Shown here piece by piece: positions 8,732-16,830 of a stretch of 64,000 nt of DNA. Origin of the DNA: Enterobacter cloacae (lineage in GTDB: Bacteria; Pseudomonadota; Gammaproteobacteria; Enterobacterales; Enterobacteriaceae). Under the pieces are notes generated by a model. That model saw only the letters and a program-made list of their open reading frames with translations. It did not search any database and was not told the origin of the DNA. Every line of letters begins with the position of its first letter. The first letter of the stretch is position 1. The position numbers and the translations under genes were made by a program. The stretch spans positions 310,001-374,000 of the forward strand of contig NZ_JAALCJ010000002.1 of assembly GCF_011078175.1 (NCBI RefSeq), in the 5' to 3' direction.

Positions 8732-9973
8732 TCACCCCAAATACTCAATCACCGACAGCCCACCGTTATAATCGGTGCTGTAGATCATCCCCTGCGCATC
8801 CACAAACACATCGCACGACTGGATCACCTGCGGGCGATTCGGCCGTGTATCCATCATCCTCTCCGGCGCGGCGGGCACCAGCGCACCGGTCTCCACCGGG
8901 CGATACGGGTTGGAAATGTCGTACGCGCGCACACCCGCGTTCTGGTAGGTGGCAAAAATCAGCGTTGAGCTGACAAAGCTCCCCGGCCGGTTCTCGTGCA
9001 GGTTGTGCGGCCCGAAGTGCGCCCCTTTCGCCACGTAGTCGGTTTCATCCGGCTGCGGGAAGGTAGAGATACTCACCGGGTTCGACGGCTCGCGGATATC
9101 AAACAGCCAGATCAGCTTCTCCCCATCCTCCTGGTTATCCAGTACCGCCTCGTCCAGCACCACCAGAAGCGAGCGGTCCGGCAGCGGCAGCGCGGTATGC
9201 GTCCCGCCGCCAAACGGCGGGCTCCAGTTGCGATGGCTAATCAGCGTCGGCTGAGTGCGGTCTTTCACGTCCAGCAGCGTCAGGCCACCGTCGCGCCAGC
9301 TCCCATAGGCGGTATCACCGGCGATAATCGCGTGGTGCAGCGCATAGCGTTTGCCCTGCGGCCACGTGGGCTTTTCCCCTGCGGCCTGGTTCATCCCCGG
9401 CAGCCACCATCGCCCTGCCACCTCAGGCTTGCGCGGATCCGTCAGGTCGATGGTCAGGAAGATGTAGTCGGTAAAGCCGTCGATCAGCGCCGACACGTAC
9501 GCCCAGCGCCCGCCAACGTACCAGATGCGGTGAATGCCGATGCCGTTCAGCGACAGAAAGCCGATTTCCCGCGGCCTGTCCGGGGTAGAGATATCAAACA
9601 CCCGTAGCCCGGCGCTCCAGCCTTTGTCCCGCACGTCGCTGACGGTCTCCCCCACCTGACGGGTGTAGTAGACCTTCTCGTCGGCAAAGCGGGCATCGGC
9701 AAACAGATCCCGGGCGTTGATCGCCAGCAGCAGATCGTCATGCACTTGTAGGTGCACGTTCCAGGTGCCGGGCGGCGCGGGAACATAACCTGCCGCCTTC
9801 GGATTTTTTGGGTCGCGCACGTCAACAATCGAAAAGCCCTGCGACACCATATGGCCGATATACGCAAAGCCACGATGCACCATCAGCTGCACGCCGTCCG
9901 GGCGACCGCCCTGGTCGCTATGGCCAATCAGCCGCATGTTGCGGCTGTATTCGGGAGGGGGTAAATGAGTCAC
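8732..9973 (-). CDS. LVIVD-repeat beta-propeller protein of unknown function
   Basis: This 413-residue protein is built from repeated blades of the LVIVD type: 'GFSIVDVRDPKNP', 'GLRVFDISTPDRP', 'FLTIDLTDPRKP', 'GLTLLDVKDRTQP', 'IWLFDIREPSNP' and 'GVRAYDISNPYRP'. Each blade has a hydrophobic strand, a D, then a P/N turn, so about six or seven blades are expected. No signal peptide is present, so it is probably cytosolic. Many histidines (HRIW, LHHAII, HFGPHNLHE) could form a metal site in the propeller, as in selenium-binding/lactonase-like propellers; that is inference. It follows the ABC binding-protein gene on the same strand after an 89-base gap containing a REP, and likely belongs to that operon. 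Confidence 0.8.
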   Translation of the reverse strand: MTHLPPPEYSRNMRLIGHSDQGGRPDGVQLMVHRGFAYIGHMVSQGFSIVDVRDPKNPKAAGYVPAPPGTWNVHLQVHDDLLLAINARDLFADARFADEKVYYTRQVGETVSDVRDKGWSAGLRVFDISTPDRPREIGFLSLNGIGIHRIWYVGGRWAYVSALIDGFTDYIFLTIDLTDPRKPEVAGRWWLPGMNQAAGEKPTWPQGKRYALHHAIIAGDTAYGSWRDGGLTLLDVKDRTQPTLISHRNWSPPFGGGTHTALPLPDRSLLVVLDEAVLDNQEDGEKLIWLFDIREPSNPVSISTFPQPDETDYVAKGAHFGPHNLHENRPGSFVSSTLIFATYQNAGVRAYDISNPYRPVETGALVPAAPERMMDTRPNRPQVIQSCDVFVDAQGMIYSTDYNGGLSVIEYLG

Positions 9974-9993
9974 CTTGAGCTCCTTTTGGTTTT

Positions 9994-10028
9994 CCCCCTC
10001 TCCCTTTGGGAGAGGGCCGGGGTGAGGG
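9994..10028. repeat. Pyrimidine-rich REP element between binding-protein and LVIVD genes
   Basis: CCCCCTCTCCC-TTT-GGGAGAGGG hairpin followed by CCGGGGTGAGGG. It lies inside a probable operon, where REP hairpins often stabilise the upstream part of a transcript. Confidence 0.65.
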
Positions 10029-10062
10029 CATCAGGCCGCACCTGACGCCACCCAGCCTGGTT

Positions 10063-11127
10063 TTATTTATTTTTTGCTTCCAGCGTCGCAAACCACGGCG
10101 CGATAAAATCTTCCGTCTGGCCCCAGCCCGGAATGATTTTCCCCAGCGACGCCACGTTCACCGCACCCGGCTGGGCGGTCAGCAGCGCCTGCGGGATAGC
10201 AGCCGCTTTGAAGTCATACGTTGCTGGCGTGGCTTCCCCGGCAATCTTATTAGCGATCAGACGCACGTTGGTCGCACCAATCAGCTTCGGATCTACCGCC
10301 ACGCTCACCGCCCACGGGCTCCCCGGCTCGCGCATCAGCTGTAAGTCCTGGTTGGAAATGTCGATGCTGTAGAGCTTGATCTCGGTGCGGCCGTTCTCTT
10401 TCAGCGCCTTATAGGCCCCCTGGCTGAAGGCGTCCCAGGTGCCCCAGATAGCGTCGATTTTGCCTTTCGGGTATTTCGCCAGGATCGCCCCCACCTTGTT
10501 GGCGGTGTCGCCCTGCACGTCAGAAGAGACCGCGCCGATGGACTCCAGCTCTTTGATCTCCGGATACTGTTTTTGCAGTTGCTTGTACGCCGCCTGACGC
10601 CGCTCCATCGGCGGGAAACCCGCCACCCACAGCTTGACGATATTGGCCTTGCCGTTGAAATCTTTCGCCAGTTGACCAAAAGAGAGGTTGGTCAGGGAGG
10701 CATCGTCCTGCTGCGTGACGGTCACGCCGGGGATCTCGCCATTAACGGCGGTATCAAAGACGGCGACTTTAATCCCGGCATCCACTGCTTTCTTCACCAG
10801 CGCGGTGGAGTACGGATCGCGCCCCTGAGACAGGATAATCCCGTCGTACTTCTGACTGATGGCCTGGTTCACGAAGTCCTGGAATCTGGCATCGTCCCCG
10901 TTGCTTAAAAAGGTGCTGACCTTAAAGCCAAGCTTCTTCCCTTCCTGAATCGCCCCCGCCACAAACTGCGTGGTGTTGTCGTCGGAGCCAAGATTACGAA
11001 TCACGGCAATGCGGATCGGGCCCTCGTGGTTCGCAATGGCAGCCGGAACCGGTGCGGGGGTAACCGCGAAGCCTGGCAGCGCAGTGAACAAACTCAGCGC
11101 CACCAATGAGCGTGCTATCTTTTTCAT
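10063..11127 (-). CDS. Sugar-type ABC transporter periplasmic binding protein
   Basis: This 354-residue protein has a signal peptide of about 21 residues (MKKIARSLVALSLF, cleavage near GFA). A type-I periplasmic-binding fold follows, like the RbsB/LsrB group: an 'IAVIRNLGSDDNTTQF' first strand, 'DGIILSQGRDP', 'VAVFDTAVNGEIPG' and a 'DAIWGTWDAFSQGA' hinge. I start at ATG 11127, not at the longer upstream frame, because of the signal peptide. The permease gene ends 20 bases upstream, so ATPase, permease and binding protein form a complete importer. The ligand cannot be read from sequence. Location inside the methylthioribose cluster suggests a pentose-like substrate, perhaps methylthioribose. 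Confidence 0.85.
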   Translation of the reverse strand: MKKIARSLVALSLFTALPGFAVTPAPVPAAIANHEGPIRIAVIRNLGSDDNTTQFVAGAIQEGKKLGFKVSTFLSNGDDARFQDFVNQAISQKYDGIILSQGRDPYSTALVKKAVDAGIKVAVFDTAVNGEIPGVTVTQQDDASLTNLSFGQLAKDFNGKANIVKLWVAGFPPMERRQAAYKQLQKQYPEIKELESIGAVSSDVQGDTANKVGAILAKYPKGKIDAIWGTWDAFSQGAYKALKENGRTEIKLYSIDISNQDLQLMREPGSPWAVSVAVDPKLIGATNVRLIANKIAGEATPATYDFKAAAIPQALLTAQPGAVNVASLGKIIPGWGQTEDFIAPWFATLEAKNK

Positions 11128-11147
11128 TTTTTTATCCCGTTGTGTTG

Positions 11148-12143
11148 TCAGCGTTTTTGTATGTAGGTCATCGCCAGCGCCACCGCGAGCACCAGCCCTT
11201 TTATAATGTCCATGGCGTAATACGGCACGGAGAGCATCACCAGCCCGTTCGACAGCACGCCGAGGATCACCGCCCCAACCAGCGTCCCCAGCGCGTTCGG
11301 CTTGCCGGAGCCGGCCAGCGAAAAGCCAATCCACGCCGCCGCCACCGCGTCCATCAGATAACCGCCGCCCGCGTTCACCTGCGACGAACCGATGCGCGAA
11401 GCCAGCAAAATGCCGCCCAGCCCCGCCAGCAGCGAGGCAATCACGTAGGCCGCCACCTTGTAGCGCGTGGTGCGAATGCCCGAGAGGCGCGCCGCTTCCG
11501 GGTTGCCGCCAATGGCGTACATCCGGCGTCCGTGAGTAGTCAGCGACAGCCCCAGCTGCGCCAGAAGGGTCACCGCCAGCATGATGATGACGATGGTCGG
11601 CACCTGTCCCAGCAGGCTAAACGCCGCCGGAATGGTCCCTTCCGCCATGTCGCCGCTCGGCAGCACCATGTTTTCGGTGATCGACCCGCCGTAGCTATAG
11701 GTCATCGCCACGCCCTGGATGACAAACAGGCTGGCGAGCGTCGCAAGCATGTCCGGAATACGCAGGATGACGATCAAAAAGGCGTTGAACAGCCCCACTA
11801 GCGTGCAGAGTGCGAGGGTAATCAGAATTGACTCGGTGGTGCCAAAGCCATGCCAGACGAAAAGCGAAATCACCAGCGCGTTTGCCAGCGAAGCTGTCGA
11901 ACCCACGGAGAGATCGAACCCGCCGACGGTCAGCGAAATCGACACGCCAACGGCAATCACCGTCACGATAGCGATCGAGCGCAAAATGTTGATGATGTTG
12001 TTCGGATCGAGAAAGCTGTCCGAGGCCAGGCCAAACACCGCCACCAGCGCGACAACGGTCAGCAACATACCCCACCTGTAGAGGAAATCGAAAATCTGCT
12101 GGCGGCCAGACGCCGCCGCGTTCACTGAAAGGGCCTTGCTCAC
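11148..12143 (-). CDS. Sugar-type ABC transporter permease
   Basis: This 331-residue inner-membrane protein belongs to the RbsC/LsrC family, with about eight to ten hydrophobic segments and the family hallmark 'GGFDLSVGS' after the second helix. I place the start at GTG 12143. Its bases overlap the ATPase stop as GTGA, a coupling typical of such operons; no convincing ATG lies nearby. It would form a homodimeric channel fed by the binding protein encoded next. Confidence 0.85.
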   Translation of the reverse strand: MSKALSVNAAASGRQQIFDFLYRWGMLLTVVALVAVFGLASDSFLDPNNIINILRSIAIVTVIAVGVSISLTVGGFDLSVGSTASLANALVISLFVWHGFGTTESILITLALCTLVGLFNAFLIVILRIPDMLATLASLFVIQGVAMTYSYGGSITENMVLPSGDMAEGTIPAAFSLLGQVPTIVIIMLAVTLLAQLGLSLTTHGRRMYAIGGNPEAARLSGIRTTRYKVAAYVIASLLAGLGGILLASRIGSSQVNAGGGYLMDAVAAAWIGFSLAGSGKPNALGTLVGAVILGVLSNGLVMLSVPYYAMDIIKGLVLAVALAMTYIQKR

Positions 12144-13642
12144 GACGCCGTTCCTCCGGTTGAATAATAAAGTAGTGTCTCTTCCCGGGCCTCGGCCCCG
12201 GCGATTTCCGCCACGATACGTCCGTCCCACAGCACGCAGATGCGGTCGCACAGCCCGACCAGCTCGGCAAACTCACCTGAGGCATAAATCACCCCCTTGC
12301 CCTCGCGCGCCAGGCCGTCGATCAGCTGAAACAGGTCGGTTTTGGCCTTCACGTCCACGCCCTTAGTCGGCTCGTCGAAAATCAGCACGCTGGCGTCATT
12401 GCGCAGCCATTTACCGATGGCGACCTTCTGCTGGTTGCCGCCGGACAGACGTCGCAGTACCTGCCCCGGCCCCCTCGCGCGCACGCCGACGCGGGCAATC
12501 ACCTCTTCTGCCCAGCGCCACGCCTGACGATGACCAAACAGGCTCCAGCGTGAAAAGCTGTTATCGGCGCACACGGCAAGGTTCATGCTCACCGGCTCGT
12601 CGATAAAAATGCCCTCTTTGCGCCGCTCCTCCGGCACCAGCGCCAGACCGCGCAGCACCGAGTCTGCCGGATCGCGCGGTTTCCAGGGCTGATGGTTCAG
12701 CTCGCCGTTCGCGACGCGGCTTTTGCTGGCGCCAAACAGCGCCTTGCAGAGTTCCGTTTTCCCCGCCCCCGCCAGCCCGGCAATGCCAAGAATTTCACCT
12801 TTGCGCAGGTGCAGGGAGATATCTTTCAGCAGCGCGTCGTCGTGCAGGCCTTCCACCCGCAGCAGCGTCTCTTCAAGGTGCGGCGGTCGCGGGGGCGGAT
12901 AGATATCGCTCAGCTCGTGGCCGAGCATCTTCTCGACGATCTCCTCTCCGCTCAGATCCGCCATCGGGCCGGACTCAATCAGCCTGCCGTCGCGCAGCAC
13001 CGTCAGGGTGTCGCAGATGGCCTTCAGCTCATGAATACGGTGAGAGATAAACACCACGCCAATGCCCTGCTCTTTTAGACGTCTCACCACCGCAAACAGA
13101 CGCTCACTCTCGTGCGCGTCCAGCGGCGCGGTGGGTTCATCAAGAATGAGAAAACGGCAGTGGTGCGACAGCGCCCGCGCCAGCAAAATCTGCTGTTTTT
13201 CGGCCAGCGTGCAGCTGTCAATGGAACGGCGAACGTCCAGCGAAACATCCAGCTGCGCCAGCGCCTGCCGCGCCTGCTGACGAACCGTGCGCCAGCTGTA
13301 GCGGTGCCCCGGATGCGCTAGCTGGTCGAGCATGATGTTTTCGGCAATGCTTAACCCGGGGATGAGCGCCACATCCACCTCCTGCTGCACAAGGTGGATA
13401 CCCAGCCGTTTGGCGTCCAGCGGCTCGCGGATACTTACCGGCTGGTTGTTAATGCAGATTTCGCCTTCATAACGATCGTGCGTCCCGCACAGCACCGCCA
13501 TCAGCGTTGATTTCCCCGCGCCGTTGGCGCCGGTCAGCGCATGCACCGACCCGCCGTTCAGAGTGAAATCCACGCGCGACAGGGCCTGAAAGCCGGAAAA
13601 GGCCAGGCTGATACCGCGCATCTCAAGGCGACTGGAAACCAT
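12140..13642 (-). CDS. Sugar-type ABC transporter ATPase (two nucleotide-binding domains)
   Basis: This 500-residue double ATPase is of the RbsA/MglA type. The first domain has Walker A GANGAGKST, a degenerate signature (CTLAEKQQI) and Walker B FLILDEPTAPLD. The second has an imperfect Walker A (GLAGAGKTE) and a full signature LSGGNQQKV with LIFDEPTKGVD. One degenerate and one consensus signature is usual in this family. I chose ATG 13642, with GAAGGAT upstream, over an ATG 45 bases earlier. It is the first gene of the leftward operon; candidate met boxes lie about 100 bases upstream at 13743-13766. Confidence 0.87.
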   Translation of the reverse strand: MVSSRLEMRGISLAFSGFQALSRVDFTLNGGSVHALTGANGAGKSTLMAVLCGTHDRYEGEICINNQPVSIREPLDAKRLGIHLVQQEVDVALIPGLSIAENIMLDQLAHPGHRYSWRTVRQQARQALAQLDVSLDVRRSIDSCTLAEKQQILLARALSHHCRFLILDEPTAPLDAHESERLFAVVRRLKEQGIGVVFISHRIHELKAICDTLTVLRDGRLIESGPMADLSGEEIVEKMLGHELSDIYPPPRPPHLEETLLRVEGLHDDALLKDISLHLRKGEILGIAGLAGAGKTELCKALFGASKSRVANGELNHQPWKPRDPADSVLRGLALVPEERRKEGIFIDEPVSMNLAVCADNSFSRWSLFGHRQAWRWAEEVIARVGVRARGPGQVLRRLSGGNQQKVAIGKWLRNDASVLIFDEPTKGVDVKAKTDLFQLIDGLAREGKGVIYASGEFAELVGLCDRICVLWDGRIVAEIAGAEAREETLLYYSTGGTAS

Positions 13643-13742
13643 CCGCGTAAATCCTTCATTATTCTTCTGAATTAGCGAATTTTTCACAGCTCCGGTTGAC
13701 TGACAACGACGGAAAAGGCATAAGATAAAGCGAAATATTATT

Positions 13743-13766
13743 AGCCATCCGGATGTCCAGACATAA
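13743..13766. promoter_or_regulatory. Candidate degenerate MetJ boxes upstream of the ABC operon
   Basis: Three contiguous 8-mers in register, AGCCATCC, GGATGTCC and AGACATAA, each match five of eight met-box positions; the reverse reading contains GGACATCC, close to known AGACATCC boxes. The array lies between the leftward ABC operon and the rightward hcxA. It is much weaker than the two mtn arrays and could be chance. Confidence 0.35.
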
Positions 13767-13801
13767 CATCGGGTTAGCGCTTGCTAAAAAAGGACAACGT
13801 C

Positions 13802-14890
13802 ATGAGCAACACCGATATCCGCGTCGTGCCCGGCCCGGCGAACTATTTCTCTCATCCGGGAAGCCTTGCGCGCCTGGATGATTTCTTTACGCCGGTACAG
13901 CTTTCACACGCGGTGTGGATCTACGGCGAGCGGGCAATCGAGGGCGCACGCCCTTATCTGCCGGAGAGCTTTAACGCGCCGGGGGCAAAACATCTGCTGT
14001 TTACGGGTCATTGCAGCGAGCGTGACGTCACTCATCTGGTGAACGAGTCGGGCAGTGAAGCGAGCGTGGTGATTGGCGTCGGCGGCGGCGCGGTGATGGA
14101 TACGGTCAAGGCCGTGGCGCGTCGTCTGGGTGTGCCGTTCGTGGGCATTCCTACCATCGCCGCGACCTGCGCTGCGTGGACTCCCCTCTCCGTGTGGTAC
14201 AACGATGCCGGTCAGGCGCTACAGTTTGAGATTTTTGACGACGCCAATTTTCTGGTGCTGGTAGAGCCGCAGATCATTCTCAATGCCCCGGCAGACTATT
14301 TGCTGGCGGGCATCGGCGATACGCTGGCGAAGTGGTATGAAGCGGTGGTGCTCGCCCCTCAGCCTGAGGGCCTGCCGCTGACCGTGCGTCTCGGCCTGAA
14401 CGGTGCGCTGGCGATCCGCGACGTGCTGCTGGAACGCAGCGAAGAGGCGCTTGCGGATCGGCAGCGCGGCGAACAAACGCAGGCGTTCCGGGACGTGGTG
14501 GATGCGATTATTGCCGGTGGCGGTATGGTTGGCGGTCTGGGTGAACGTTATACCCGCGTGGCGGCGGCGCATGCTGTACATAACGGGTTAACCGTGCTGC
14601 CGCAGACGGAAAAATACCTGCACGGCACCAAGGTGGCCTACGGCATTCTGGTGCAGAGCGCCCTGCTCGGTCAGGACGACGTGCTGGCGCAGCTGGTGGC
14701 GGCGTACCAGCGCTTTAACCTGCCGACCACGCTTCACAAGCTGGGCGTGGATATTAATAACCGCGACGCGCTGGATAAGATTATTGCCCACACCCTGCGC
14801 CCGGTGGAGTCGATTCACTATCTGCCGGTGACGTTAACGCCTGAGGTGCTGCGCGCCGCGTTCGAGAAGGTGGAATCCTTCAGCCGTTAA
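13802..14890 (+). CDS. hcxA: Hydroxycarboxylate dehydrogenase A (YbdH), iron-type alcohol dehydrogenase family
   Basis: This 362-residue NAD(P)-dependent dehydrogenase of the glycerol/iron-containing alcohol dehydrogenase family has the same length as E. coli YbdH. It has the nucleotide loop 'VIGVGGGAVMDTVKAVA', the 'IPTIAATCAAWTPLSVWY' substrate region, and metal-ligand histidines expected in 'AAHAVHNGL' and 'LHGTKVAYGI'. ATG 13802 has AAAGGA seven bases upstream. E. coli HcxA reduces short 2-oxo acids such as 2-oxobutanoate and 2-oxoglutarate. In E. coli the gene is next to ybdL; here the mtn and ABC genes lie between them. Confidence 0.88.
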   Translation: MSNTDIRVVPGPANYFSHPGSLARLDDFFTPVQLSHAVWIYGERAIEGARPYLPESFNAPGAKHLLFTGHCSERDVTHLVNESGSEASVVIGVGGGAVMDTVKAVARRLGVPFVGIPTIAATCAAWTPLSVWYNDAGQALQFEIFDDANFLVLVEPQIILNAPADYLLAGIGDTLAKWYEAVVLAPQPEGLPLTVRLGLNGALAIRDVLLERSEEALADRQRGEQTQAFRDVVDAIIAGGGMVGGLGERYTRVAAAHAVHNGLTVLPQTEKYLHGTKVAYGILVQSALLGQDDVLAQLVAAYQRFNLPTTLHKLGVDINNRDALDKIIAHTLRPVESIHYLPVTLTPEVLRAAFEKVESFSR

Positions 14891-14947
14891 TCGCGCCGAC
14901 GGGCTATACCTAATGATGATTCTCTCCACTCATGCAATGAGGTCATC

Positions 14948-15691
14948 ATGCAGATCGATTTAACAGGTAAAAAGGCGCTGGTTACCGGCGCCAGTCGTGG
15001 GCTGGGTCGGGCGATTGCGCTGTCGCTGGCGCGCGCCGGTGCCGATGTGGTTATCACCTATGAAAAATCCGTCGATAAAGCCCAGCAGGTCGTCGATGAG
15101 ATCAGCGCGCTGGGGCGACACGGCGAGGCGATTCAGGCCGACAGCGCCAGCGCACAGGCGATTCAGGATGCGGTCACCCAGGCGGCGCGCTCCCTCGGCG
15201 GGCTGGATATTCTGGTCAATAACGCCGGGATTGCGCGCGGCGGCCCGCTGGAGTCCATGACCCTGGCGGACATCGACGCTCTGATCAACGTCAACATCCG
15301 CGGCGTGGTGATCGCCATTCAGGAAGCGCTGGTGCACATGTCTGACGGCGGACGCATCATCAACATCGGTAGCTGTCTGGCGAACCGCGTGGCACAGACG
15401 GGGATCGCCGTCTACTCGATGACCAAGTCTGCCCTTAACTCCCTCACCCGAGGTCTGGCCCGCGATTTAGGCCCGCGCGGCATTACCGTCAACCTGGTCC
15501 ACCCCGGCCCGACCAACAGCGATATGAACCCGGAAGACGGCGAGCAGGCTGACTCTCAGCGTCAGCTTATTGCCCTGGGTCATTACGGCCAGCCGGAGGA
15601 TATCGCAGCGGCGGTCACCTTCCTCGCCAGCCCGGCTGCGGGGCAAATTTCCGGCACCGGTCTGGACGTCGACGGCGGTCTGAACGCCTGA
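14948..15691 (+). CDS. SDR-family oxidoreductase, BdcA-like
   Basis: This 247-residue classical short-chain dehydrogenase has the cofactor loop TGASRGLG (residues about 14-21), NNAG, the catalytic serine in NIGSCLANR and the YxxxK pair in YSMTKSALN. 'DLGPRGITVNLVHPGPTNSDMNP' is close to the corresponding part of E. coli BdcA (YjgI), a c-di-GMP-linked biofilm dispersal protein, so it may be a relative. The substrate is unknown. It lies 57 bases after hcxA on the same strand and may be cotranscribed. Confidence 0.8.
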   Translation: MQIDLTGKKALVTGASRGLGRAIALSLARAGADVVITYEKSVDKAQQVVDEISALGRHGEAIQADSASAQAIQDAVTQAARSLGGLDILVNNAGIARGGPLESMTLADIDALINVNIRGVVIAIQEALVHMSDGGRIINIGSCLANRVAQTGIAVYSMTKSALNSLTRGLARDLGPRGITVNLVHPGPTNSDMNPEDGEQADSQRQLIALGHYGQPEDIAAAVTFLASPAAGQISGTGLDVDGGLNA

Positions 15692-15874
15692 TCGCAAATT
15701 TACTGTATGCCTCTGTCGCCCGGCAGAGGCCTGTTCGAGCCGCCTCGACGATTCACATTTTGCCGCTTTTTCCCGTTTTTTCTCCGCTCTACAGTACCCC
15801 ATAAGAAATTCGGAATTTATCTAATAGTCTTATTATTTCCTTATATTTCGTGTGGGCGTACAGTGGAGGTACGG

Positions 15875-16171
15875 ATGAAGATTGTCTGGTCCAATGGTGC
15901 AAAGAAGGCATTTTCCAGAATTGACGAGCGGTATCAGCGCCGCATTGAGGTCAAGCTCTCCGAGCTGGATGACCGCTCAGCTCCCCGGCCTGATATCAAA
16001 AAAATATCGACGACAGAAGATCATTTCCGGCTACGCGTTGGCGATTACCGCATCGTCTATACGCTTCGGGACGATCCCGATGACCATTGTTATATTTTGG
16101 CCGTCAAGCGTAGAACATCAACAACTTACCTGCACGAGGAGAAAGCCACCTATGGCTGTTCAGCTAATTAA
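15875..16171 (+). CDS. RelE/HigB-type toxin
   Basis: This 98-residue basic protein has the RelE-like ribosome-dependent RNase fold: 'IVWSNGAKKAFSRID' N-terminal helix, a central 'FRLRVGDYRIVYTL' strand pair and 'YILAVKRRTSTTY' at the end. ATG 15875 has GGAGG six bases before. The antitoxin gene follows with a 20-base overlap. The toxin-first order resembles HigBA-like modules. About 180 bases of AT-rich, promoter-like sequence precede it. It sits between genes conserved in E. coli (ybdH and ybdD), consistent with insertion. Confidence 0.83.
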   Translation: MKIVWSNGAKKAFSRIDERYQRRIEVKLSELDDRSAPRPDIKKISTTEDHFRLRVGDYRIVYTLRDDPDDHCYILAVKRRTSTTYLHEEKATYGCSAN

Positions 16172-16556
16172 GGACGATAACGGTAAAACGCAGTACGTGG
16201 TTATTCCATATCACGAATACTTTCGTATGTGCTTACAGATGGCAGAAATTGACGACGAAACCGACGACGACCTGGAGGATATTGAAGTCGAACACGATAG
16301 TCTGGATGACGTGGAATTGCCCGGCGAGGTTTGCAGCATCATGACCTGGCAGAACGTCAGCCTACAGGCCGCCTGGCGCATTTTACGCGGCATGTCACAG
16401 CAGGAGGTCGCGGAGAAACTCGGCATCAGCCAGTCCGCCGTGTCACAGCTGGAAGCGCTCGACTCCCGACCGCAAAAACGCACCCGCGAAAAGCTGGCGG
16501 CCATTTACGGCTGCAAGCAGGAGCAGATCAGCCTCTATTTACCGAAAGAGGGTTAA
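16152..16556 (+). CDS. XRE-family antitoxin
   Basis: The protein has 134 residues. Its N-terminal part is acidic ([18 protein letters not shown] near 36-53) and probably contacts the toxin. The C-terminal part is a helix-turn-helix of the XRE/Cro type: [26 protein letters not shown] 16152 is inside the end of the toxin gene, giving a 20-base overlap. It would neutralise the toxin and repress the operon. Its stop overlaps the tail of the converging ybdD gene by four bases. Confidence 0.85.
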   Translation: MAVQLIKDDNGKTQYVVIPYHEYFRMCLQMAEIDDETDDDLEDIEVEHDSLDDVELPGEVCSIMTWQNVSLQAAWRILRGMSQQEVAEKLGISQSAVSQLEALDSRPQKRTREKLAAIYGCKQEQISLYLPKEG

Positions 16557-16750
16557 CAGCACTTCGCGCCGCCCTTGCCGCCGTAGCGCGCCTCCTGGCG
16601 TTCGCGGAAAAATTCTTCGTAAGTCATCGGCGTCTGGTCCGGATGGTTGACGCGCATATGCTCGACGTAGTTGTCGTAATCCGGCACGCCAATCATCATT
16701 TTAGCGGCCTGGCCCAGGTATTTACCTGCTTTGGAAAGGGTGTCGAACAT
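16553..16750 (-). CDS. ybdD: YbdD, small YbdD/YjiX-family partner of CstA
   Basis: This 65-residue protein is nearly identical in pattern to E. coli Ybd[21 protein letters not shown] at the start, an [18 protein letters not shown] core and a glycine/cysteine-rich tail ending in CC. I start at ATG 16750 to match the family length; an ATG two codons earlier exists. In E. coli YbdD is needed with CstA for pyruvate uptake. It lies 80 bases downstream of cstA with a REP between. Confidence 0.93.
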   Translation of the reverse strand: MFDTLSKAGKYLGQAAKMMIGVPDYDNYVEHMRVNHPDQTPMTYEEFFRERQEARYGGKGGAKCC

Positions 16751-16771
16751 AATCATTTTCTCGTTTGTTTT

Positions 16772-16821
16772 CCCCCCACCCTGACCCTCTCCCCGTTGGG
16801 GTGAGGGCTGGGATGAGGGGG
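16772..16821. repeat. Pyrimidine-rich REP element between cstA and ybdD
   Basis: CCACCCTGACCCTCTCCCC-GTT-GGGGTGAGGGCTGGGATGAGGG. It falls between two genes that are probably cotranscribed. Confidence 0.65.
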
Positions 16822-16830
16822 TTGGTAATG

